Shown here: piece after piece, positions 43,601-54,303 of the stretch
Position numbering within the stretch: position 1 is the first letter of the stretch
How the letters are laid out: each line of letters begins with the position of its first letter
From: Azolla caroliniana
Lineage: Eukaryota; Polypodiophyta
NCBI GenBank assembly: GCA_043228905.1
Contig: JBHGNT010000013.1
Location: forward strand, 9,858,001-9,922,000
Length of the DNA stretch: 64,000 bases
Direction: 5' to 3'
The notes under the pieces: model-generated
What the model was told of the DNA's origin: nothing
Seen by the model: only the letters and a program-made list of their open reading frames with translations
Database searches by the model: none
Made by a program: the position numbers and the translations under genes

Positions 43601-45870
43601 CTGTTGTAGAATAGAGCATCTTCATCAAATGTCACAAACCTACTGAATATAAACATTTGATTGCTAGGATCAAATAGTTTGTATCCTTTCACACCTGCAG
43701 CCTCACCATATACTACCATGATACATTTCTTTGCATGTGGATCCAACTTCTTCCTTTTCTCTTGTGGTATGTGACTATATGCAATCGAACCAAACACTCA
43801 TAAGTTTGAAAATTTTGGTTTATGTCCAAACCAAACCATGTATGGCGTGTGGAGACCTAGCACTTTGTGTGGTGATTTGTTTTGTAAATAGCATGATGTA
43901 GCTACTGCCTCTTGCCAAAACCAATGTTCAAGTCCTGCCACTTGCAACATGCTTCTACTTGCATGTAGTAGTGTTCTATTCTTTTGTTTTGCCACTCCGT
44001 TCTATTGTGGGTTGTGTGGTACATTGAACTCATGTCTGATGCCATGTACATTGCAGAAATTCTGCCATTCATTTGAGACATATTCCCCACCATTATCTGA
44101 CCTAACGCTGTTGATTTTACTTTGACATTGGTTTTCAACGATGGATTTATAATAGGTAAAGGCTTGGAAAGCTTCAGAATTTTTCTTTAAAAAATAAAGC
44201 ATGGTAAATCTACTAAAGTCATCAATGAATGAAATGAAATAGTGATTACCGGAAATAGATTTCTTTTGGAATGGACCACACAAGTCTAAATGTACTAATT
44301 GCAACTTTCTTTCAAATCTGCGTTTGCTGAGGGGAAATTTCTGTCTCATTTGTTTCCCATAAATACATCCTTCACAAAGTGCAAGGTATGTAAATGGTTG
44401 TGTTGGCATACCCTCTCCAAGCTTATGAATTTGACATGTCTTCATGACTCTTGGATGTAGATGTCCGAGCTGATAATGCCATAATAAAGTATGATCAACT
44501 TGAGGGTTTCTTGAGGCAATGTGTGCTTCAATTGGTGTTTTGTCCATAGCTTGAAGGGGGTAAAGTCTTCCATGTTTGGGAGACACTATCTTTACAACTT
44601 GTCCTGATGGTAAGGTATATTTGATAATTGCACGGTTGTAATGAAATTCAATTATTGCACCATTTGTCATGGCTTCACTTACAGACAACAAGTTCTTTGC
44701 CCAGCCAGGAACATAGTATACATTGGATATACTAATCGTTTGATCATTGTCTATTGACAGATGAATTGTTCCCTTTCGTAAAGCCAACTTGATTGCATTA
44801 TCACCAAAGCGAACTTCCAAAGGTGTAGGAAGTTGGATGTAATCATGAAGAAGGTTTCTACTATGGGCAAGATTATGGGTTGCACCTATATCAAACAACC
44901 ATAAATTTTCCACATTGAAGTTTTGATTGGTTGCCACAAATGCTTGGATAAAAGGGTCAATATCTTCTTGTTGGTTTTGTACTCAGGTTGTGTGAACATG
45001 TGCTGAGTTTCTTTTACTCTTATTCCTGTAATCATATTGCTTCTTTCTATAGTCTCTTTCCATGTGACCCACCTTACCACAATATCGACAAATGATTTGA
45101 GAGGAAATACTAAGGGCACCTGATTTTTTAGTCTGGAATGATTTTTTATTCTGGACCTTGTTTCCATCATGTATAATTGGTATGTTCTTTGTGTACTTGT
45201 TATTGTTTTGGAATTTGTTTCTATTAAAATGACCTCTTTGATACTTCGTCGCAACAATCATTGCCATGTGTGGATTGTCTGAGACATTTTGAGGCTTTCT
45301 CCTTCGAAGATCTTCCTGCTTCATCTTGGAGATGAGATTTTGTAGAGAAAGTGTTGGATCAGCCCCATGGATCACTATAAATGGGCCCCATGAAGTTGAT
45401 AAGGCTCCAAACATGATATCTATCTTCATTTCTTCATCAATCTTGTTGCTCGTTGAATATGTTGTATCATATGCAGATTAATATTTGTTGATGAAGGTGT
45501 CAAGTGAGTCATCCACTTGCATTTCCAAAGTGACAAGGTAATGAAATGAAAGGACTTTGGTGGTTCGATCTGATGATTCGTGATGTTCTTTAAGAAGATC
45601 CCACATTTCTTTAGATGACTCAAGGTGTTTGACAAGATCGACTTGTCTATCTATTAGATGCATGATGATTTCAGATCTTTCATGTTCCATTCTGTTGTTT
45701 CAGGTTCTGTGGTTGGTTGTTCGATCTCACCTTTGATTATTATAAGTAGGTCCGTTTGTTGTAGGATGAGTTCCATCTTTAATTTCCACATCCTGTAGTT
45801 ATTTTCATTTAATTTTTTGATTAAATACTTTCTTGTGGTAGGTGTTGTTGATGTTGTTGTTGAGGCTGTT
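40616..45870 (-). pseudogene. Copia-E gag-pol, broken
   Basis: Ty1/copia polyprotein. In coding order: gag (45870-45000, with LEMQVDDSLD and a CCHC knuckle CRYCGKVGHMERD lacking its last Cys), protease-like WLFDIGATHNL (near 44900), integrase (44450-43350, IDDFSRFT and RSDNGGEY), linker and RT (42700-41390, LDVETAFLHGDLD, SLYGLKQSPRMWH), RNase H (41356-40616, STEAEYVAA, YCDNQSCI). Stops and shifts lie near 45430, 44990, 43998, 43798, 41690, 41390 and 41100. The YVDD site at about 41635 is damaged. A long-TIR element (42737-43387) splits the linker. The gag ATG is missing: the 5' LTR is fused directly to gag. Confidence 0.9.
42737..43387. mobile_element. Long-inverted-repeat (foldback) element in Copia-E
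   Basis: 651 bp with terminal inverted repeats of about 120 bp, beginning TGTTAC and differing at only a few bases. The 5-bp direct repeat gtagg flanks it at 42732-42736 and 43388-43392. Removing the element with one gtagg copy rejoins the Copia-E frame, which confirms the borders. The middle has a (ga)n run near 43100-43140. It has no coding capacity. Confidence 0.88.
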
Positions 45871-45874
45871 GTGG

Positions 45875-46147
45875 TAACATAATGATTCTTATTGATGGTA
45901 AATATATAGGTACAATCTTGGAAATCAGTTGCATATGAACCTTCACGGTTCTTGAAGTAAAAGAGTAACATAATGATTCTTATTGATGGCAAATATATAG
46001 GTACAATCTTGGAAATCAGTTACATATGAACCTTCACGGTTCTTGAAGTAAAAGAGTAACATAATGATTCTTATTGATGGTAAATATATAGGTACAATCT
46101 TGGAAATTAGTTACATATGAACCTTCACGGTTCTTGAAGTAAAAGAG
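45875..46147 (-). repeat. 91-bp tandem triplication in Copia-E LTR-c
   Basis: Three units of exactly 91 bp (45875-45965, 45966-46056, 46057-46147). The matching stretch is present once in LTR-b. Only one to three bases differ between units, so the triplication is recent. Confidence 0.95.
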
Positions 46148-46205
46148 TTACATGTGAACCTTCACGGTTCTTTATTCATGCTAAAGTATTTTCTAATATC
46201 CTAAT

Positions 46206-47190
46206 CATAGAACGTAATATTCATGTTCGTGCAAGCATTCAAACGTTTGAAAACGAACACGTTTGAAAAGGGAAAAATACGTACTCCTTTTCTTATTTTC
46301 ATTTTTTTGTATATATATTACAAATTCATCTCACCTTAGTGGTAACAAGACGTGTTGCTATTGTTCATGTGTTGGGTTCAATTTTCGATTTCCACATCTT
46401 CCTTTTAGTTAGTACCATGTCATATCAAAATTTTATGTTAGTGTTATTTTAGATTTTTCTTTTTGTTTACTAATTTTGTTGTTGCAAGTGGTAAGTTGCC
46501 ATGCTACTAATGTTTGTTTTTTGGGTTCAATTCCCAACTTTCTCATATCCTCTTGTTAGTGTCATGGCAAAATTTTATGTTAGTGTCATGTTCCTTTTTT
46601 TTCTTTTACTTTCATTTTTTGTTATTAGAAATTAGCTCATCTTAATGGCAAGTTCTTATGCTACTATTGCCTATGTCATGTTTTCTTCATATTCTCGAAT
46701 ATACATTTTATGAGTTTTTTATCGTTTCTTTTTTTCTTCTTTTTCGATCTTTCTTTGTTATTAGAAATTAACTCACCCTCGTAGTAAGTTGTTATGCTAC
46801 TATTGCCTATGTCATGTTTGCTTCATATTCTTGAATGTACGTTTTATGAGTTTTTGAATGTTTGATTATAATTTATAATGTCATATTTGATTCAATCTCT
46901 TTAGTTCATACTCCTTTTTTTGTAAAGTTCTAAAGTGAGGATCAAGACAAGACATCCCAAAGGTATGCATGTGATACAATGCAAATATTGCAACCATACT
47001 TATGTTGGTGGTTCACAATGGATTAGAGTCCACTTATTGGAATTGAGAGTGAATCAATATATAATATAGACCTTGGTCAATCCAATCAAACTTGTCAACC
47101 CAATCCAACTTTGAGATAATTTACCACACGCGTATGATTGAATCATTCTCGAATGCGAATGCACGTATGATACGTATGGTTCATTCTATG
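46206..47190. mobile_element. 985-bp non-coding insertion in Copia-E LTR-c
   Basis: Starts catagaacgta and ends tcattctatg, a short inverted terminal match (CATAGAA). It has an exact 8-bp target duplication atcctaat (46198-46205 and 47191-47198), and the LTR continues on both sides. The inside has several imperfect units of about 130 bp (ttagaaatta, ctactattgcctatgtcatg). This is a non-autonomous DNA transposon, probably hAT-like or Mutator-like. Confidence 0.8.
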
Positions 47191-47402
47191 ATCCTAATAT
47201 ATATTGCTTACATTAATAATGTTCTAACAGCCTGAGCATAGCTTTATGTGTTCTATGTATAGTTGCACTCATCGACGTGCGACCGGCTAGTACTGTCCAC
47301 CCTCCTACCACAAGACATTTGATCCGGATACTTAGGGAGTAAGCATCTAACCCGTGTTATATCGGGAGGGTATCACACAGTTTGGCACACCCGGTTCGAT
47401 CT

Positions 47403-48305
47403 ATGAAGACACAATGACCAGAAGCAAGAAGCGGGATGGATGTCATCTAGCTGAAGTGGGAATGAAGAAACAACGACACATCCATCTAGCTGAAGTGGCA
47501 ATGAAGGAACAACGAGACGCAACGGACCCCGCACTTGGTCAGGATCTTGACGTGTAGAAGAAGAGCTTGTGACGGAATCGGTGCTTCCGAAACAACCGCC
47601 TCAAGGCCTAGAGACTGATTCAGTGGTGTTGGCCGGCTTGGAAACTATGAGCTGCAGTAGTGCCGAGTTTGACTAGTCCGAAAATCCTCCACAACACTCA
47701 AGAGATCGAGACAACAGCCCTCACCAAGAGGAGAGTTAACAATGATCCAAGAGGAGAGGAGAGGAAGACATGATGTCATACCCTTACAACAACGAGGCCG
47801 ATGCTGAAGTGCATGTGCGCGCTTTTCTGACTATGTCGCAAGCCAACCACGTATCACAACGTCTGGCCGCAACCAACACGAATGCGTCAAAGATCGTTGA
47901 GTTCAGCTTATCGCTGGAAGGGCAAGCGGCGAATTGGTATTCACCGCATGCCCTGGATGAGTTCCAAACCTTCCCGCAACTTAGAGAGAAAATCTTACAA
48001 TTGTTTCATTGGCGAAACCCGCATTGACAACTGATGAGTCAATCTATGCGGCGTATCAAGAACCCCAAGAGTCGGTGCCACAATTCATCATCGCTTTCAA
48101 AATCTTAGGCGGCAGTTGGCGCGCTCGCCTCTAGAATTCTTGACGACGTTCGAAGAACCTCGACGAACCACCCTAGCGGTACACACTCGAGCAGTGCGAG
48201 TATAACCTATTGAATAAAGCAACTACCCCAGTACTGCAAATCGAGCCGCAAGACGATCGGATATGGACCAAGGACCGTCTTTGGCGATCGGCCCGTTCAA
48301 GATGA
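47403..48305 (+). pseudogene. gag: Tat-F2 gag, N-terminal part
   Basis: Early ATG followed by stops near 47557 and 47600. The later piece 47770-48027 has the retrotransposon gag pattern (AKNWY-like AANWYSPHALDEFQTFPQLREKI). Decay continues to the Copia-H border. Confidence 0.75.
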
Positions 48306-48633
48306 TGGCAATCAATAAAGCAGAAAATCAAGAGACAATCTACTCTTGATCGTAATGCACGGATAGAGAAGGATGAAGGAGGAGTGCACGAGAGGAATAA
48401 GGGGTGAATGACAAAGGGATTCAATTGATACAGCAGGGTGGAGATTACAAGAGGAGAGAGAGGTTAATCTCTGCAACAAAGAAAAGGGGTAAAAAACCAC
48501 ACAGAGAGAACACAGACACTCGCTCTCTCACACTCACTAACTCACTCTCTCTCTCTCTCTCCCCACACAACTAAGTGGAAGACCACTTTTGGCCTTTTCA
48601 CACTTAGTATGTATCGGGGATACATGTATAACA
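48306..48633 (-). repeat. 3' LTR of Copia-H
   Basis: 328 bp. The minus-strand start follows the purine run agtgggagat. GA- and CT-rich tracts lie at 48505-48560. Confidence 0.82.
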
Positions 48634-48762
48634 ATCTCCCACTAAAAGGCCTAAACTAGGAGTAGAAATAATGGAAGGTTGACCTGTATAAGACCTAGAC
48701 CTATACCTCCCACCTGATGGGCATGTTACACAATGTACACAACAAGTGTGTAACGTAAGGTA

Positions 48763-51700
48763 CTAAGTAATGCCCGTCAAGTAACAACAATGCTCCAATG
48801 CATCTTGTGGTAAGGCCTTAGTCAATGCATTTGCAGCATTTTCGCGAGAAACAACCTTCTCAAGGCTAATACAATCATTAGCTATGCATTCCCGAATGAA
48901 ATGGTACCGCACTCCAATATGTTTGGTCTTCGCATGATATACCGGATTCTTAGCCAAAGCAATGGCACTTTGACTATCACAAAACAGTTTGGGTTACATG
49001 TTGCGGTATACCCATGTCACTAGCTAATCGAGACAGCCAAACCGCTTCCTTACATGCCTCACTGGCTGCAACATACTCAACCTGTTGTTGACAATGTGAC
49101 ACAATCTTGAAGACGAGATCTCCAAGCAATAACACCTCCCATAATCTAAAAGATGTGCCCTGAAGTAGATTTCCTACTATCAGCGCATCCGACATAATCT
49201 GAATCTGTGTATCCAATGATAGAGGCATCCCCTTTGCCTAAACAAAGGCACTTATCCTTAGAGCCACTCAGATATCTTAGTATGAACTTGACAGCATCCC
49301 AGTGTTTCTTATCAGGGTTTGACATGAATTGACTTACGGCTCCCATTGCAAATGCAATGTCTGGTCTAGTAGCCACCATGGCATACATAAGACTCCCAAC
49401 TGCGGATTGATAAGGAACCTTGGACATGAATTCCTTGTCCTCATCAAATGTGGGGCAATCACATGTGCTCAGTTTTACATATGTAGGCAATGGAGTGCTC
49501 AACGGCTTTGCATTCTCCATATTAAACCTCTTGAGCACTTTCAATATGTACTCAGCCTGAGACAAGTAAATGCATCGCTTACTCCTATCACGAGTAATAC
49601 GCATACCAAGAATATGTTTTGCATCTCCCAAATCCTTCATGTCAAAATTCTGGCCCAAGTTTTTTTTCAACGAGGATAACTCACCCTTGTTTTTACCAAC
49701 AATAAGCATGTCATCAACATATAGTATCAATGTAATAAAACTCCCATCTGAACAGGTTTTCGTATAAAGACATGCATCCTCATTGCTTCTAGTATATCCT
49801 TGAGTCTTCATAAAAGCATCAAACTTTTGGTACCACAATCTAGGGGACTACTTAAGCCCATACAAACTCTTCTTGAGTTTACATACCAAATGTTCTTTTC
49901 CCGAGACTTCATGACCTTCAGGTTGTTCCATATAAATATCCTCATCAAGATCCTCATGCAAAAAGGTGGTCTTCACATCCATTTGGACTAATTCCAAGTT
50001 CTGATTTGTAGCCAATGAAAGCAACATACGCAATGTAGTCATCTTAACTACAGGAGAAAAAGTTTCATCAAAATCAATTCCATGTTCTTGCTTGAAACCT
50101 TTGGCAACCAAACGTTCTTTATACTTTGGGGAAGCATTATCATATGTATACTTGTACTTGTATACCCATTTGCATGGCAATGCTTTCCTGTCCTTTGGCA
50201 AAGGTACTAGATCCCAAGTACCATTTTTATAAATGCTATCCAATTCATTTTGCATGGCACGCTCCCACTTAGCATGATCATTGGCCAAAATAGCTTCCTT
50301 ATAACAAGAGGGTTCACCACCATCCGTTAACATCACATAGTCTGTGAGCTTAGTAGGTGGCCTAGAGACACGAGTAGATCATCTCATTAGTTACTGAATT
50401 GGAGTCGGACTATTTTCAGGTTGTACACATGCATCCTCATTTTGAACATCCTCATATGGGTGAACATTTATAGGACTGTTTAGCATCGGTGTGGGGTTAT
50501 CCTTTTCCACACTAATAGAGGGTATAACATCCTGAAATGTCACTTTCCTCACTTCCACTTCCTTAATTGGTTGTTTATGCATAATCTTTTCGTTGAAAAC
50601 GACATCACTACTTCTGACTATAGTGTGCGTTTCAAGATCCCACAAACGATATCAAATTGACCATCTATGCCATAGCCAAGGAAAATGCATTTCCTTCTCT
50701 TAAAATCTAGTTTTTGCCTTAATTGTTTTGGAACATGAACATATGCTTCACATCCAAATACCCTAAGATGATCATAGTTTGGGGTTTTTCCTGTCCACAA
50801 CTCTTGCACCGCTTTCAAGCTTTTGGCAGTGCTGGGTGATAGATTTATCACATGGACTGATGTCCGGACTGCTTCAGCCCAAAAACCTTGTGGCATATTT
50901 GCATGATGCAACATAGAAACAACCCTGTCCTGGATGGTTCTATTCATCCTTTCTGCAACACCATTTTGTACTGGAGTGTAAGGGGTAGTAAACTCTCTAC
51001 GTATGCCTCTAGAATCACAAAAATCTCTGAACTCATGAGAGGTATACTCACCTCCATTATTAGAACGTAAAACCTTAAGCTTTATACCCTTTTCAGTCTC
51101 AACCGAGGCAAGCCATTTTCTGAAAACAGAGTATACATCACCCTTTTGTTTTATGGGATACACCCAAACATTTCTTGTGGCATCATCAATAAATGTAATA
51201 AAGTACAAAGCTCCACCCAATGATCTGGTAGGTATAGGGCCACATACATCCGTATGAACTAGATCCAAGGGTTGAGTAGACGAATCAGAATTAATATTCT
51301 AATGCACACTTCTAGTTTGTTTACCATATTGACAATGCTCACAAACTGAAAAATTTGAAAATGATAACATAGGTAAATAGCCAAAATGTGATAATCTTTC
51401 CATTCCAGTACGAGACATGTGACCTAAACGGCCATGCCAAATACACGTCATAGGTTGTTCTGTGACTATCAAAAGATGCTCCTTTTGATGGACAACTAAA
51501 GGATAAAGTGAACCAACTTTGTTCCCTTTAGCAATAACCATATTTCCTTTCGTAATACGAAAGGACTGGGCAGCAAAAATCACTTTAAAAACAATGTTAT
51601 CAAGTTGTCCAACAGACATTAAGCTACGAGTTAGCTCGGACTATACCAAGTGATTTAGCTTCGTATCGTGTGAACCACTCTCTATGTGGAGTCACATGAA

Positions 51701-52758
51701 ATGAAGCACCAGAGTCCAACAACCATGTATGAGCAAACGCATGAGCAATATTAGTCTCAGCATAGGTAGCATCATCATCCATGACCAAGATGTCAACACC
51801 ATCATTGCATGCAACATTTATTTCCTCTATTTTCAACGAAGATGATGAACCAACCAATTGTTTAACATGCCCATCACCATGAGTTTTACTCTTTTCCTTT
51901 TCTTTGTTCTTCAAGGCATAACAGTCTTTCTTAATATGACCCTTCTTGTGGCAATAATGGCATTCCACAAGTCTCTTCCTAGACTTACTTCTACTCTTGT
52001 CATGATTTCCATGACTATTTCTGCTTTGGCTTCTACCACATTGCTGGTTTTTACCATAACCAGAATCTCGAACATTATATGCATCTCCAACTTGTGAGGA
52101 AACCATAGATTTCCTACGTATTTCTTCACCCAATGGTGCTCCACTTATGTCATTATACACCAATTTCCCATTTGGTAAACTAGCACTAATAGCGGTGCAA
52201 AATGTGTCCCATGAGCTAGGCAATGTGCATAGCAAAAATAGCTTTCAACTCATCATCCATGGTCATTTTCTGAGATTGCAATTGCGACCATAATGCATCA
52301 AACTGATTTAAATGAGACGCAATACTATCTGTATCCTTCATACAAAGGTCATATAACTTTCTCATCAAATACACCTTGTTTGCTGCAATCTCCTTCTCAT
52401 AGATATTGCATAGTTTTTTCCAAAGTTCTTCGGAGTTTTGGCTATCTAAAACAGTAAAGTAGACACTATCCGCCAAGTGCAGTCTTATAGTGGACATAGT
52501 CAAGGCATCAAGTTCCTCCCAATCATCATCATCCATGTCATTCGGTTTCTTCGCTTTCCCGCCGGGGGGCCTAGTTTGCTTTCTTTGAACCAATACATCA
52601 TGCATCTGATTCTTCCACAAAGCAAAATTAGATCCATCGAATTTCCGGATCTCAATATGATCTTTTCCCAAAATTGAATAGTTCTTACTTGAACTATTAC
52701 GAGCAACATAAGTGCTACTAGATACATCCAACATTTGAGACTCCATAGGAGTGAACGA
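48763..52758 (-). pseudogene. Copia-H gag-pol, frameshifted
   Basis: gag core (52758-52216, IRKFDGSNFALWKNQM; KVYLMRKLYDL), then in another frame the end of gag with a CCHC knuckle (CHYCHKKGHIKKDC) and the protease LLDSGASFH (52235-51624). Pre-integrase region 51619-51299, integrase 51268-50618 (HTDVCGPI, RSNNGGEY where RSDNGGEY is usual, so a catalytic Asp is lost). RT 50336-49848 and 49838-49146 (LYVDDMLIVG), RNase H to 48763 (TKHIGVRYH). At least six breaks. A recognisable ATG (MESQMLD) begins gag at about 52746. Confidence 0.9.
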
Positions 52759-53396
52759 CAATATCAAGCAATGATTGGGCAACAAAAAACTAGTAACCAA
52801 CTAGCTTATGGCAAACTGTCAAAGATTGATACCCAATATTTCGTGCAACGCGCACCACTGGAAGAATACAACTTCCAAAATATCAACAGTGAACTGTCAA
52901 AGAGGGCTGATACCACTCTTGCATATAACAAGCACCACTTCAAGACATATAATTTCCAAAATGTCAACAATATTGGCTAACATACATCTCCCAATCACAA
53001 ATTGTAGGCAACTGTTATGTTATACATTCACGTTGACCCCAAATTTCTCTTCCAAATGTAGCAACGACATTGACTCAGATACATCTCCCGAACCACAAAC
53101 TGTAGGCATCGGCTTTGCTATGCATTCACATTAACCCCAAATCTCTCTTGCAAATGTGGTAGGGGTCTCTCCCACCACAGCTTATTTCCACCCAAGAAAT
53201 GTTTCGGATATGATGGATAATTAGAGAGTTTAACTAAGGGAAATACCTGTGAATAGCATGTTCCTTTCTTCAATGTCGATGATGCTAGAGACCAACAGTA
53301 GGTAGATGCTTCAGCGGAGCCCGATACTCCTACGCCGCTACGAGTCTCAAACGCTTGTTGTTTCCGACTCCAAATCTTCCCTCGTTGTCTCTCTTG

Positions 53397-53408
53397 CTCT
53401 GATACCAC
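53397..53408 (-). other. Primer-binding site of Copia-H
   Basis: Minus-strand TGGTATCAGAGC, three to four bases from the LTR end. Confidence 0.88.
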
Positions 53409-53466
53409 TGATGACAATCAATAGAGCATATTGTCTCTTGATTTTGTGCTCTATTGATTGTCATCA

Positions 53467-53950
53467 CAAGAGACGACGAGAGACCGGGGCCGACAAATGA
53501 TAGATATTGGGATGACGACTACAGAAGAGATGATTGAGACAGATATGAGCATGATTGAGACAGATATGAGCATGATTGCTCACCCCGATACGATAGACGG
53601 CCATTTACCAATAAAAGAGGGGGATTCGTAGGATCAACGACAGATGGAAGATAATCGGCCAAACACTTGCCGACCTCAACCACATAACAAACGGAGGGAC
53701 GATTGTCGATGGCCTCGACAAGCGAGGCCGTTCCAATGCAACTCTTGGGCACAATCGAATAGATAGTAAGCCCAGCCACAGCTGGCGCAAATGGAAAGAG
53801 GGTAGTCAGGATCGGCAAACCTCATATGTTATAACTGTCAAAAACCTGTCCATTACACGAATCGATGCCCGGAGGGGGTCTGTGGTAAAGACCCAACCGT
53901 AAACATGATCACGGCCAAGGTACAGTAGGTGACCACCCGCAGTAAAACAA
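53467..53950 (+). pseudogene. gag: Tat-F2 gag, zinc-knuckle part
   Basis: Continues the gag of Tat-F2 beyond Copia-H. Mostly decayed, but one frame keeps C-x2-C-x4-H-x4-C at about 53822-53863. A duplicated 21-nt stretch (gattgagacagatatgagcat) lies near 53531-53576. Confidence 0.7.
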
Positions 53951-54207
53951 AGCAGTTCAAGTGGGATGCTCAGGACGAAATCTGAAAAGCGCCGAAGTTC
54001 TGGTTCAAATAAGCCAACAGTGTGAATGCCAATCATATGCAAAACGAGATGCAAAACATTACAATCGGCAAACCCCAATCGCAACAACAACACTGGATGG
54101 ATGGCCGATGAACCGATCGGAGGAGGAGAAGACCCTTTTAATATAATAAACGATTTACAGTTTCCCTCACTCTCTCTATCTCTTGTCTCTCTATTGTCTT
54201 CTCAACA

Positions 54208-54219
54208 TGGTATCAGAGC
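54208..54219 (+). other. Primer-binding site of Copia-I
   Basis: TGGTATCAGAGC directly after ctcaaca, the end of the LTR. Confidence 0.9.
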
Positions 54220-54303
54220 GTTAGGCTCTCTCCAACCACCTTCCTCTTTCCTTTCCTCCTCATTCATAGACGGTGCTCTTGCCATTAGTTGATCCGGACA
54301 ACT

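Larger units (their letters stand above)
40114..47229 (-). mobile_element. Copia-E complex: rearranged copia with three LTR parts
   Basis: Minus strand, right to left: LTR-c (47229-45875, disrupted), gag and pol (45870-40616), purine tract, LTR-b (40594-40371), primer site, the start of a second gag copy (40289-40197), and part of a third LTR (40196-40114). This is an LTR-internal-LTR-internal-LTR arrangement in which the second internal part is mostly deleted, as produced by recombination between tandem or nested copies. Two further elements sit inside it (42737-43387 and 46206-47190). Confidence 0.85.
48306..53466 (-). mobile_element. Copia-H: nearly full-length copia element, frameshifted
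   Basis: Minus strand: residual 5' LTR end (near 53412-53445), primer site (53408-53397, TGGTATCAGAGC), gag (from 52758), protease, integrase, RT, RNase H, and 3' LTR 48633-48306 (TGTTATACATG to ATTGCCA). The 5' LTR is reduced to a few tens of bases followed by an inverted copy of its own end. Confidence 0.87.
47230..54100 (+). mobile_element. Tat-F2: gypsy element with decayed gag, split by Copia-H
   Basis: End of an LTR (47230-47379), primer site TGGCACACCCGGTT (47383-47396), ATG at 47403, a gag core (47770-48027) and, after Copia-H, a CCHC zinc knuckle at about 53822-53863 (CYNCQKPVHYTNRC). No pol is left; Copia-I follows. The order LTR, primer site, gag core, knuckle shows that it was one element. 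Confidence 0.75.

Noticed and set aside
45875-46147. CRISPR-like array (also the 54-bp and 260-bp arrays)
   Set aside because: The repeats are contiguous with no unique spacers, in a plant genome.
48306-53466. A 5-bp target duplication for Copia-H
   Set aside because: The 5' LTR is reduced and rearranged; flanks gatga and caaga do not match.
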